A DNA stretch of 28,560 nucleotides. It comes from DTKY01 sp037440765 (GTDB taxonomy: Bacteria > Acidobacteriota > Terriglobia > Bryobacterales > Bryobacteraceae). Shown one piece after another: positions 15,374 to 23,500 of this stretch (its first letter is position 1; each line of letters starts with the position of its first letter). The position numbers and the translations under genes were made by a program. The DNA lies in contig JBBITL010000057.1 of the NCBI GenBank assembly GCA_037440765.1, positions 1 to 28,560 on the forward strand. Direction: 5' to 3'. A model generated the notes under the pieces. That model ran no database searches. It was not told the DNA's origin and worked only from the letters and a program-made list of their open reading frames with translations.

Positions 15374-16046
15374 CGGCGAACTGGTGATCCGGGCGCGCGA
15401 CGTGCGCAAGGTGTTCCGCGTCGGCGACGTGGATGTGCACGCGCTGCGGGGAGTGGACCTGGACGTCGCCCGGGGCGAGTTTATCTCAGTGATCGGCCCG
15501 TCGGGATCGGGAAAATCCACGTTCTTCCACATACTGGGGGGACTTACTCCTCCGACTTCAGGGAGTATCTCGATTCACGGCAAGGACCTGCGCGCCATGA
15601 GCGAGGCGGACCGCACCGAGCTCCGCAAGAAGGAAGTCGGCTTCGTCTTCCAGAAGTACAACCTGCTGCCCACGCTGACCGCGGCCGACAACATCGCCAT
15701 CGCGCGGCACATCGCCGGCGTGAAGGACGGAGGGGACCGGAAGTTCCAGGAAGTTCTGGATCTGCTGGGCATCTCCCACCGGCTCAGTCACAAGCCCAGG
15801 GCGCTGTCGGGCGGCGAGCAGCAGCGGGTGGCCATCGCCCGCGCCATCGTGAACCGTCCCTCGATTCTGCTGGCTGACGAGCCCACCGGCAATCTGGACA
15901 CTGAGAACTCGGCCGTGGTGCTGGAGCTGCTGCGGGACCTGAACAGGCGTCTGTCGCAGACGATTCTCATGATCACCCACAACCCCGAGGCGGCGGCCTA
16001 CGCGGCCCGCATCGTCCGCATGCGGGACGGCAGGGTTGCAGACTGA
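15366..16046 (+). CDS. MacB/LolD-type ABC transporter ATPase
   Basis: A 226-residue ATPase partnering the permease encoded immediately upstream. Walker A is GPSGSGKST (44-52), the Q-loop is FVFQKYNLLPTLTAADNI, the signature is LSGGEQQRVAIARA, and the Walker B region is LLADEPTGNLD, followed by ITHNPEAA (H-loop). The ADEPTGNLD sequence and the QKYNLLP segment are characteristic of the LolD/MacB subgroup. The ATG at 15366 overlaps the permease stop (ATGAGTAA), so the two are translationally coupled. Its TGA ends one base before the stop of the convergent VTT gene on the other strand, leaving no room for a separate terminator. Confidence 0.93.
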   Translation: MSNGELVIRARDVRKVFRVGDVDVHALRGVDLDVARGEFISVIGPSGSGKSTFFHILGGLTPPTSGSISIHGKDLRAMSEADRTELRKKEVGFVFQKYNLLPTLTAADNIAIARHIAGVKDGGDRKFQEVLDLLGISHRLSHKPRALSGGEQQRVAIARAIVNRPSILLADEPTGNLDTENSAVVLELLRDLNRRLSQTILMITHNPEAAAYAARIVRMRDGRVAD

Positions 16047-16047
16047 G

Positions 16048-16623
16048 CTACGCCGGGCGGCGGGCGCCCAGCCGCGCAAGCAGGAAAAGCGCTGTAGCCA
16101 GCGTCAGGGCGATGCCGGCCAGGAGCCAGACGTTTTCCCTGAGCCAGGCTGTCGAGTGCGTCCCCAACTGCGTGCCCAGGTATGCCAGGCCGATGTAGCG
16201 CGGGATGCGGCCTGCCACCACGGCCCCTAGGAACGGGAGCGGACGCACGCCCAGCGCGCCCGCCGAGAGCACGAAGACCTTGGTCGGTATCGGGATGGGC
16301 GAGAGAACCGAAACGAAGACCGTGATCAAGCCGTACTGCTGAAACCACTCGCGCAGCCTGCGCGCCTTGCCGGTTTGGGTGTGCCTGTCCAGGTACCGCT
16401 GCCCGCCCTTCCGGGCGACGTAGAAAAGGAACATGCAGCCGGCGGCGGATGCCGAGGTGGCCAGGATCACGGCGAGGACGGAGAGCGAGGGCTGGACCGC
16501 GGTAAGCGTTATCAGGAGGGCATCCACGCCGGTCGGCAACGGCACCCCGGCCGAATCCAGCAGGGCGATGAGGAACAAACCCGGCAGGCCCCACGCAATA
16601 ATACTGTCCAGAAGCGAGTGCAG
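16048..16623 (-). CDS. VTT/DedA-like (SNARE-associated) membrane protein
   Basis: An inner-membrane protein of about 191 residues with a VTT domain. Recognisable parts are GLPGLFLIALLDSAGVPLP, VFVSVLSPIPIPTKVFVLS, GALGVRPLPFLGAVVAGRIP and RYIGLAYLG. The re-entrant Gly/Pro/Arg segments are typical of the DedA/TMEM41B superfamily, implicated in lipid transbilayer movement and envelope homeostasis. The conserved N-terminal helix (residues HSLLDSIIAWGLPGLF) extends upstream of the first standard start (TTG 16578). No ATG, GTG or TTG exists between there and the in-frame stop at 16674-16676. CTG at 16623 is therefore the most likely start, or an ATG has been lost by mutation or error. It ends tail-to-tail with the ABC ATPase gene. 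Confidence 0.8.
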   Translation of the reverse strand: MHSLLDSIIAWGLPGLFLIALLDSAGVPLPTGVDALLITLTAVQPSLSVLAVILATSASAAGCMFLFYVARKGGQRYLDRHTQTGKARRLREWFQQYGLITVFVSVLSPIPIPTKVFVLSAGALGVRPLPFLGAVVAGRIPRYIGLAYLGTQLGTHSTAWLRENVWLLAGIALTLATALFLLARLGARRPA

Positions 16624-16638
16624 TCTAAGCTCACGAAG

Positions 16639-16671
16639 AGCGCCTGCCGGCCACAGAGGCCGGCAGGCGCT
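16639..16671 (-). terminator. Strong hairpin after the Oar-like receptor gene
   Basis: A perfect 14-bp GC-rich inverted repeat (AGCGCCTGCCGGCC at 16639-16652, and its complement at 16658-16671) has a 5-nt loop. It begins 11 nt after the stop of the receptor gene at 16683. There is no T-tract after it on either strand, so it is not a classic intrinsic terminator. It may still stop transcription or protect the receptor mRNA 3' end. It also lies only 15 nt upstream of the inferred VTT gene start. Confidence 0.55.
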
Positions 16672-16682
16672 GATTCACGGAA

Positions 16683-19600
16683 TCAATACTCGTACCGCAG
16701 GGCCAGGAGCATGCCGCGGCCCCCGACGTTGGTCTGGCCGAGGTTCATGAACGTGGCCAGCACGGTGCTGGAACTGACGGTGTTGGACGGGACTTGGTTG
16801 AAGTTCCGGCGGTTGAACACGTTGAACACCTCCCACCGGAATTGCAGCGCGTGCCCCCGCTCGGCCCAGGTCAATATTCTCTTTGACACGGCCGCCTCGA
16901 AGTTGACCGTATTCCCAAGCCTCTCAGTATTCGCACCCAGGTTAGAGATGATCCCGGAGTTGGTCGGGTTGGCGATGAAGCGGGGCGTGGTGACACCGGG
17001 GTTGGTGCCCGTCATGGGGTCTCCGGCTGCGTTGTAGCTGGCCCGCTGAGACAGGTGGACAGTCGTGATCTGCCCGGGGAGGATCCCGAGCGCGTTGAAG
17101 GCGTTGAAGATCGAGTAGGGAGTTCCCTTGGACAGGGTAGTGATCCCCGAAACGGCCCACCCGCCGAGCATGCGTCCCGTCACCCCACGGCCGCTCTTGA
17201 CGTTCGGGAATTCATAGACGTAATTCGCGACGAACCGGTGCGGCACGTCAAACGCCGAGCGCCCGCGGTCGAGCCGCAGGTTGAATGGCACCGAGGGCAG
17301 CGTGCGGTTCGCCGAGCCGCCCAGGATGTCGTCCGAGTCGTTGATGAAAGCGCTCCAGGTGTAATTGGCCTGGAAGTACAGCCTGTTCCGGTAGCGCTTC
17401 TCCAGCGTCGTCTGGAGGGAATGATAGACGGACTGCGCATAGCCGCCGCCCACCAGGACCGAGCCCCTGGTGGGGTCGGTAATGTACTGAGTGATCGTGC
17501 CGGCTGCGTTCCGCACAGCCTGGAGCGACGAGATGATGCCCGCGTAAACAGCCGGGTTGGCATTCACCGCCGTCGCGGTGAAGCCGATGTTCTGCTCCAC
17601 CTCCCGGACCAGTTTGACGCCACGGGTTCCCACGTAGAAGATCCTCAAGCCGTAGTCCGTCAGGAACTGCCGCTCAACACCGAGCGAGAACTGCTGGCCG
17701 TAAGGCTGGGCGATGCGCTGGTTGGGAGCATAGAGTCGGGCCGGCAACAGCTTCGGGTCTCCCCTGAAGTCCTCGGGTTTGGGAGGTGACGGGAAGTTCC
17801 TGGGATCCCACAGCTTCATCCCGCTGAGGCCGGCCAGAGTGACGGTGACGCCGCGCGGGTAGTTCCGCGCGTTGTTCAGGAGAATGTTCTGGAAGACCTG
17901 GTCGTAGGAGATGGCGTAGCCCCCCCGGACAGCCAGCTTGCCGTTGCCGGAGAGCATTCCGAGCAGGCCTTCGCTATACCTTGGGGACCAGGCGAACCCG
18001 AACCGCGGAGCCCAGTTGTTGATGTCCGGCTTGGCATTGGAGAAAAACCCGAACGGTGTTCCGACGTATTCGTAACGCAGTCCCAGGTTCAGAGACAGGC
18101 TGCCGGTCACCCGGATGTCGTCGCTCAAGAACCCGCTGAACTCGGACGTGCGGGCGGGAGTCAGCCCCGTGCCGGCATACTGGCTGAAATCAGCGTTCCG
18201 GTCGTACAGGAAATCCGACATGCTCGGGTAGATGATCGTGCCCATGATGTTGGGCGCAAAGAACGAGTTCAACTGGTAGCGGAGGAAATTCCCCCCGAAC
18301 CGCATCGTGTGCCTGCTCCTGGTCCACGACCAGGTGTTGTTGAATTCATACAGGTTGTCGGTGCGGAACTGCGGAAAGCTGGAGTTGCCCATTGCCGCCA
18401 GTGTGCTCCCTGTGATCGAAAGCGCCGGGGGCAGGTTCTCCGTGAAGTAGAACGAACGCCTCCCGTAAACGGCGCGCGCCTCGCTGACCAGAGCCGGGCC
18501 AATCACCCGTACGTGGTTGATCGCCCCGTTCTGGTTGCGGCCCGCGGTGCCGATCCGGTTGTAGAGAAACGCCGGGGGGCTGCCCGGATCCGCATCGTCG
18601 TCGATCCCGTAACGGATCGCCACGGTGTCCTTGCCGGTGAGCTTCGTATCCACCTTGATGAGGGCGCGGTGGAAATTCCTGGCGTAGGGCAGCGCCCCGG
18701 TCAAGGCCGGGTTGTACTGTTGCAGAGGAAGGGCAAGGACGGTTCCGCCCGTCATAGTCACGTTAAGCGTGCCCCGGGGAGTCGGATCGTTGGCCACCGG
18801 GTACGCGGTCTTGAGAAAATCCACCGCTCCGGCGGCGAAGGATGCCTTGTGCTGATCAAGCAGATTGTAACCCTGCTGGGAGATGCTCACCGCGCTCGGC
18901 GACACGCTACTCCGGCGCAGGTCGAAGTCATAGCTGCTGAAGAAGAACGTGTGGTCCTTCTTGATGGGCCCGCCTCCGCTGACCAGCGCCTGGTTCCTCA
19001 CCAGCACTCCGCGCGCGGCCCGCAGGGCTTCCAGGTCGGTCCTGCCGGCCGTCTTCTGGGCCGTGAAGGTCCTCTGCTGGGCGGTGGTCAGGGCGTCCAG
19101 GCCGTTACCCAGCCAGGTCCATCTTGCCACCCCGCGCAGTTCATTGGTGCCGGACTTCGTAGTCTGCTGGATCACAGATCCGAAGTTGCGGCCGAACTCG
19201 GCCGAGAAGTTATTGGTGATGATGCGGAACTCGCCGAGCGCCTCCGGCGGCAGGTTCTGCCGGGGGGTCGCAAGCGACTGGTCGTTGTTGTTGGCGCCGT
19301 CGATCATGAAGTTGTTCGAGCGGGTTCTGCCCCCGTTGACCACAAACGTCGATCCAGGCCGGCCCAAGTCGTTCGGGGCCGCGCCCGGTTGCAGCAGAGC
19401 GAGGCCAGCCTGGGCGTTCTGCCCGGGCAACATCATGATGGTCTGGGCGTCCACGCCCCGGCTGAGCTGCGCTTTGGTCTGTTCGATCAGAGGCGCCTCA
19501 GCCGTTACGCTGACAACCTCGGTCACCGAGCCCGGACTCAGGGTGACATCCACCGTCCGTTCCACGGTTGGCTCCACAAGGATGGGCGAGCGGACCAGCT

Positions 19601-19883
19601 TGCCGAAACCGGGCGCTACCACCTCCACGGCGTAGCGGGCGGGTTGCAGAGAAGAGACTCTCCAGAAGCCGGTGTCGGAGGCTGTCGCCTCCCTTGTCAG
19701 TCCCGTGTCCAGGCTCCGGATAACCACGCTGGCTCGGGGAATCACCGAACCAGTGGCGTCGAGAACGGTTCCAACCAGCGAGCCGTAGACTGTCTGGCCT
19801 GAGAGGACACCAGGCGCCGTGACCAGCCCCGCCAAGACGGCCGAGACGGCCAGAAACACTGATGCTCGATAACGCTTGCTCAT
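16683..19883 (-). CDS. Oar-like TonB-dependent receptor with carboxypeptidase-regulatory domain (1)
   Basis: A 1066-residue outer-membrane protein. The ATG at 19883 is chosen because GTGAGG lies just upstream and the signal peptide follows (residues 1-30: VFLAVSAVLAGL, cleavage near GQT). Residues about 34-115 form a carboxypeptidase-regulatory-like domain (LVGTVLDATGSVIPRASVVI). A TonB-box-like segment is near 123-131 (VVSVTAEAP). The plug runs about 135-245 (MLPGQNAQAGLALL, NNFMIDGANNNDQS, NFSAEFGRNFGSVIQQTTKS). A long barrel ends in RYEY. This is the Oar/CarbopepD-TonB family, abundant in Acidobacteriota and thought to import oligomers or act in surface attachment. There is no SusD gene beside it, so glycan use is not implied. 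It is transcribed separately from the paralogue upstream. Confidence 0.92.
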   Translation of the reverse strand: MSKRYRASVFLAVSAVLAGLVTAPGVLSGQTVYGSLVGTVLDATGSVIPRASVVIRSLDTGLTREATASDTGFWRVSSLQPARYAVEVVAPGFGKLVRSPILVEPTVERTVDVTLSPGSVTEVVSVTAEAPLIEQTKAQLSRGVDAQTIMMLPGQNAQAGLALLQPGAAPNDLGRPGSTFVVNGGRTRSNNFMIDGANNNDQSLATPRQNLPPEALGEFRIITNNFSAEFGRNFGSVIQQTTKSGTNELRGVARWTWLGNGLDALTTAQQRTFTAQKTAGRTDLEALRAARGVLVRNQALVSGGGPIKKDHTFFFSSYDFDLRRSSVSPSAVSISQQGYNLLDQHKASFAAGAVDFLKTAYPVANDPTPRGTLNVTMTGGTVLALPLQQYNPALTGALPYARNFHRALIKVDTKLTGKDTVAIRYGIDDDADPGSPPAFLYNRIGTAGRNQNGAINHVRVIGPALVSEARAVYGRRSFYFTENLPPALSITGSTLAAMGNSSFPQFRTDNLYEFNNTWSWTRSRHTMRFGGNFLRYQLNSFFAPNIMGTIIYPSMSDFLYDRNADFSQYAGTGLTPARTSEFSGFLSDDIRVTGSLSLNLGLRYEYVGTPFGFFSNAKPDINNWAPRFGFAWSPRYSEGLLGMLSGNGKLAVRGGYAISYDQVFQNILLNNARNYPRGVTVTLAGLSGMKLWDPRNFPSPPKPEDFRGDPKLLPARLYAPNQRIAQPYGQQFSLGVERQFLTDYGLRIFYVGTRGVKLVREVEQNIGFTATAVNANPAVYAGIISSLQAVRNAAGTITQYITDPTRGSVLVGGGYAQSVYHSLQTTLEKRYRNRLYFQANYTWSAFINDSDDILGGSANRTLPSVPFNLRLDRGRSAFDVPHRFVANYVYEFPNVKSGRGVTGRMLGGWAVSGITTLSKGTPYSIFNAFNALGILPGQITTVHLSQRASYNAAGDPMTGTNPGVTTPRFIANPTNSGIISNLGANTERLGNTVNFEAAVSKRILTWAERGHALQFRWEVFNVFNRRNFNQVPSNTVSSSTVLATFMNLGQTNVGGRGMLLALRYEY

Positions 19884-19947
19884 AATCCTCACTCCCACGC
19901 CCACCGTGCAGGGATGTATCCCCAACATTCTTCTGTGGGCTCAAAGG

Positions 19948-19956
19948 AGTATAGCA
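19948..19956 (-). promoter_or_regulatory. Extended -10 promoter of Oar-like receptor gene 1
   Basis: On the minus strand the sequence is TGC-TATACT, giving a transcription start near 19941 and a leader of about 58 nt before the ATG at 19883. It shares the 13-mer CGTGCTATACTCC with the promoter of the second receptor gene. No good -35 is seen. Confidence 0.6.
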
Positions 19957-19978
19957 CGCAACGGCCCAGAACGCAGCT

Positions 19979-20023
19979 AAAAGAAAAAACCGCTCAACAT
20001 TAACAGAAGTTAATGTTGAGCGG
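19979..20023 (-). terminator. Intrinsic terminator of Oar-like receptor gene 2
   Basis: On the minus strand a perfect 15-bp stem (CCGCTCAACATTAAC, its complement across a 4-nt loop) is followed at once by TTTTTTCTTTT. It lies about 52 nt after the stop at 20076. This is a textbook Rho-independent terminator and separates the two receptor genes into independent transcripts. On the plus strand there is no T-tract. Confidence 0.9.
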
Positions 20024-20075
20024 CGAATGCTTCCTTCGTCAGCAGACGGCTGACGGACGCGAAAGGTTAAAAAAT

Positions 20076-23000
20076 CTAAAAAGTCAGCCGCAGTTGGTAG
20101 CGGATCACCCTGCCACCGCCGTCCATGAAGTACTTGTTCAGGAACCGGCCGGCAGGAGAGGTGCCCACCGTCGCGGCCATGGAGCCGCCTCCGGGAGAGA
20201 ACGGGCTGACGCTGCCGGTGCCGAATTGCGGATGATTCCAAATATTGTAGAACTCCGTCCGGAATTCCATGCCGACTCGCTCGGTCGCGCGCACGTTCTT
20301 GGAGAGGTTCATGTTCCAGTTGTTCAGGCCGGGGACGCGCAGCGTGTGGCGGCCCAGGTTGCCCGTGGGCAGCGGGTCGTTGCCCGTGTGGGCGCGTATG
20401 CCGATGTACATGGCGTCCATCATGCTGATGGGCGCGTTGCCGTCTTCTGGATTGATGTAGCCCGTGGAACTTGTCGTGCTGACCTGGGCGCGGACGCCAG
20501 GCCTTCCACTCGGGTTGAATAGCGGACGGTCGAAGCTGCCTCCGATGCCGTCGGCATCCGGCCCGTTGTAGACGTTGAGCGGCACACCGGTTTCAAAAGT
20601 GGTGATGCCGGAGACCTGCCAGCCGCCAACCATGCGCCCCAGGATTCCGCGCTGGTCTCTCATGAACGGCAACTGGTACGCGTAAGAAATCGTGGCGCGG
20701 TGCGTGCGGTCGAAGAACGAGAGGCCCCGGTCCAAGGTGAGGCCGCCGAACATAGACGGCAGCGCGGTGTTTTGCGGCAGGTTGGTGTTGCCGACGCCGA
20801 AGATCTCACTGGCGTTGTCAATGGCCTTGCTCCAGGTGTAGGAAGCCCGGACCATCAGGCCGCCCGAGAGGCGCCGGTCCAGGCCCGTCTGGAGGGCGTG
20901 ATAGTTGGAGTCCCCGCCGTTGGTGCGGATAAGCCGCGATCCCTGGAGTGTGTCGTAGCGTGTCTGTACCGCGAACAGCGGCTGGTTCGTCGTCGGCCCT
21001 ATCCGCATGGAAAGCGGCACCGACGGATTCATGTCCTCGTTGGCGTACAGACGCGTGCCCTTGGATCCCACGTAAGACACGTCCAGCACCATCGCGCCCG
21101 GCAATTGCCGCTGGACACCGAAGCTCCAGCGTTGCGTGTAAGGGTTGACCAGGTTCTTCGGCATCAGCGTCTGGCTGTCGATGGGCAGCGGGGCGCGTGC
21201 CGTCGTCGGGATCAGCGTGGAAATGCTGGCGGTTCCCCGCGGGTTCTGCGTCGTGGTGGTGTGTGTGACCGAGGTGGATACGATATTCGGCGTCGACACA
21301 TGCGCGTTGGAGGCGATGTTGTTGAAGAACGAGTCGTAACCGATCTGGTAGCCGGTGCGGATCACGGTCTTCTTCTCACCGAAAATGCTGCCGAGGATTC
21401 CGCCCGTGGCCGAGGGCGACCAGGCGATTCCCACCGTGGGCGCCCAGTTGTTCTTGTCCGGGTCGACCTTGGTGGGATCCATGTAGGGCCCCTTCGCGGT
21501 GACCGGGTCGACGTTGAACAGGCCGGACCAGGAACTCTTGAACAGACTGTTCATCGGCGTCCCGAAGTACTCGTACCGGACGCCGAGGGTGAGGGTCAGG
21601 TCCGGGTTCACGCGCCAGCGATCCTGGAAGAAATACGCCTGCCGGGTGTAGTCGGGGTAGTAGCGCGCACTGCCGAAGTCGCGACGCACGCCGCCGGACG
21701 AGCCGCTGAAATCGTCAACGAAATTGGCGAAGTTGGAGAATCCGGTGGCCGTCCCGTAGGTTACCGAGCCGCGCTCGACGATCGGCGCGAACTGGCCCGC
21801 CCGCTGTTTGGTGATCGATGCGCCAATCCGGAAGCTGTGCGTGCCGCGAACGTAAGAGACCGTGTCCTGGAGGGAATAGTTGTTCACGGTCCGCCCCTGC
21901 GGCAGGTTCGTCTGCACGCCGAGAGGCGTAAGCCCTCCGCCGATGGAGTACAGGGGCAAGGTCCGTCCCAGGGGGTTCTCGGTGTTCAGCGGGTAGTCCA
22001 GAGCGGCCCGGTTGTAAGCCAGCCGGAGTTCATTGGTTAACACCGGCGAGAACACGTGTGTCTCGCTCACCATCACGTTGGTGGCCGGGTAGTCGTAACT
22101 CGTCGAGAAACCGGGGAAAAACGGAGCCGCGCCACCCTGCGGGCTGTTCTGTTTGCTCTTCAGGATGCGGCCGGAAAGCTGGTCCCTGGGGCTGATCTGA
22201 TGATCGATCTTCAGCATGTACTGACGGTCGAGGTACTTGGACGCATACGGGTGGATCTTGGTGCCGAACTCGATTGTGGGACGGCCCCCGCCCATTACCA
22301 CGTTGAACGGCTGCGAGTCGGCGTCCACACCGGCCGTGATGGCGTTGTACAGGTCAACCTGGGCGTTTGTTCCCTTCGGGAACAGCGAGTTCAGCGCAGC
22401 GCGGCCGCCGGCCGTCAGAGTCGTCAGGTTCTGAGTGCTCTGGCTGCGCTGGCGTTGATCCTGAAATGAGCCGAAGAAGAAGGTCTGATTCCGCCGGATC
22501 GGTCCGCCCAAGGTGAATCCGTACCATTGCTCGATGCCGTAGAAGGGCTTGCCGCGCTTGACGATTTCCGCGTTCAGTCCCTGAGTATTCGTGATCGCCT
22601 CGTCATTGGTGACGTCGAGCACATACATGACGCTGCCGTGAAGCTCGTTGGTGCCCGACCGCGTGATGGTGTTCACCACCGCGCCGCCGGCCCGGCCGAA
22701 CTCCGCGTCGAAGTTGGACGTCTGCACCGAAACCTCGGCGATCGCGTCGGGGTTGGTGATCTGGATCAACTGCCCGGCCACCGAGACGTCGTTGTTCTCC
22801 ACGCCGTCCACCATGAAGTTGTTGGACCGGCCACGGGAGCCGTTCACCGAGAATGTGCCGACCCCGAAACCGAAGCGGTTGCTTGAAACGCCCGGCAACG
22901 TCAGGGCAAAAGCGGTCACGTCACGGCCGGCCATCGGGAGCGCCTGTAGCGTGCTCATCACCAGGTTGCCGCCGCGGACCGGCGCTTCGGTCTGTAGCAT

Positions 23001-23366
23001 CTGAGCCTCGCCCGTCACTTCGATGACCGATGAGGTCTGGCCGACCTCCAGGCGCACGTCCACCGAGCTCACCTGGCCGCCCGCCACTCTCAGGCCCTGT
23101 AGCACGAATGTGCGGAACCCCGGAGCGCTCACGCTCAGCCGGTGCTCGCCCAGATCCACGGCGTCGAAGCGGTACAAGCCAGACTCGTTGGTGCGGGTCT
23201 CGCGCCTGACGCCGGTCAAGGTGCCCTCCAACTCCACCACAGCGCCCGGAACCACCGCCGCCAGCGGGTCAGTGACAATCCCGGTCACAGTTGCACGGCT
23301 GGTCTGTGCGTCCAAGGCCGACAGCGCCAGCATCAGTGCGACAAACAACACACACAATCTAGGCAT
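20076..23366 (-). CDS. Oar-like TonB-dependent receptor with carboxypeptidase-regulatory domain (2)
   Basis: A 1096-residue outer-membrane protein, paralogous to the receptor at 16683-19883. The ATG at 23366 has AGGAGAAGG upstream. The signal peptide is residues 1-20 (VLFVALMLALSALDAQ). The carboxypeptidase-regulatory-like domain is about 26-107 (VTGIVTDPLAAVVPGAVVEL, SGLYRFDAVDLGEHRLSVSA). A TonB-box-like VIEVTGEAQ lies near 114-122. The plug (about 128-240) includes LPMAGRDVTAFALTLPG, NNFMVDGVENNDVSV and NFDAEFGRAGGAVVNTIT. The barrel ends RYQLRLTF with terminal Phe. The two copies share layout and many barrel motifs but are clearly diverged, so they probably bind different ligands. The substrate cannot be read from sequence. 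Confidence 0.93.
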   Translation of the reverse strand: MPRLCVLFVALMLALSALDAQTSRATVTGIVTDPLAAVVPGAVVELEGTLTGVRRETRTNESGLYRFDAVDLGEHRLSVSAPGFRTFVLQGLRVAGGQVSSVDVRLEVGQTSSVIEVTGEAQMLQTEAPVRGGNLVMSTLQALPMAGRDVTAFALTLPGVSSNRFGFGVGTFSVNGSRGRSNNFMVDGVENNDVSVAGQLIQITNPDAIAEVSVQTSNFDAEFGRAGGAVVNTITRSGTNELHGSVMYVLDVTNDEAITNTQGLNAEIVKRGKPFYGIEQWYGFTLGGPIRRNQTFFFGSFQDQRQRSQSTQNLTTLTAGGRAALNSLFPKGTNAQVDLYNAITAGVDADSQPFNVVMGGGRPTIEFGTKIHPYASKYLDRQYMLKIDHQISPRDQLSGRILKSKQNSPQGGAAPFFPGFSTSYDYPATNVMVSETHVFSPVLTNELRLAYNRAALDYPLNTENPLGRTLPLYSIGGGLTPLGVQTNLPQGRTVNNYSLQDTVSYVRGTHSFRIGASITKQRAGQFAPIVERGSVTYGTATGFSNFANFVDDFSGSSGGVRRDFGSARYYPDYTRQAYFFQDRWRVNPDLTLTLGVRYEYFGTPMNSLFKSSWSGLFNVDPVTAKGPYMDPTKVDPDKNNWAPTVGIAWSPSATGGILGSIFGEKKTVIRTGYQIGYDSFFNNIASNAHVSTPNIVSTSVTHTTTTQNPRGTASISTLIPTTARAPLPIDSQTLMPKNLVNPYTQRWSFGVQRQLPGAMVLDVSYVGSKGTRLYANEDMNPSVPLSMRIGPTTNQPLFAVQTRYDTLQGSRLIRTNGGDSNYHALQTGLDRRLSGGLMVRASYTWSKAIDNASEIFGVGNTNLPQNTALPSMFGGLTLDRGLSFFDRTHRATISYAYQLPFMRDQRGILGRMVGGWQVSGITTFETGVPLNVYNGPDADGIGGSFDRPLFNPSGRPGVRAQVSTTSSTGYINPEDGNAPISMMDAMYIGIRAHTGNDPLPTGNLGRHTLRVPGLNNWNMNLSKNVRATERVGMEFRTEFYNIWNHPQFGTGSVSPFSPGGGSMAATVGTSPAGRFLNKYFMDGGGRVIRYQLRLTF

Positions 23367-23455
23367 AAAACCTTCTCCTCACAAGGTCCCTTTTCGTGGA
23401 TGGCCTAAGTGCGAAACAGAAGCCGACTCCCCCACGAGAAATCGGAACGTCTCGG

Positions 23456-23464
23456 AGTATAGCA
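23456..23464 (-). promoter_or_regulatory. Extended -10 promoter of Oar-like receptor gene 2
   Basis: On the minus strand the sequence is TGC-TATACT, with transcription expected to start near 23449 and a leader of about 83 nt to the ATG at 23366. The same 13-mer (CGTGCTATACTCC) occurs before receptor gene 1. The nearest -35 candidate (ATGTCG, spacing 18) is weak. Confidence 0.6.
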
Positions 23465-23500
23465 CGACCGAAGTGCCGCCGACATGACTATTAATCGTGC

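Noticed and set aside
18309..22040. Several plus-strand open frames of 440-500 codons across the two receptor genes
   Set aside because: They mirror the codon bias of the minus-strand receptors, lack signal peptides, family motifs and ribosome-binding sites, and are best explained as antisense shadows.
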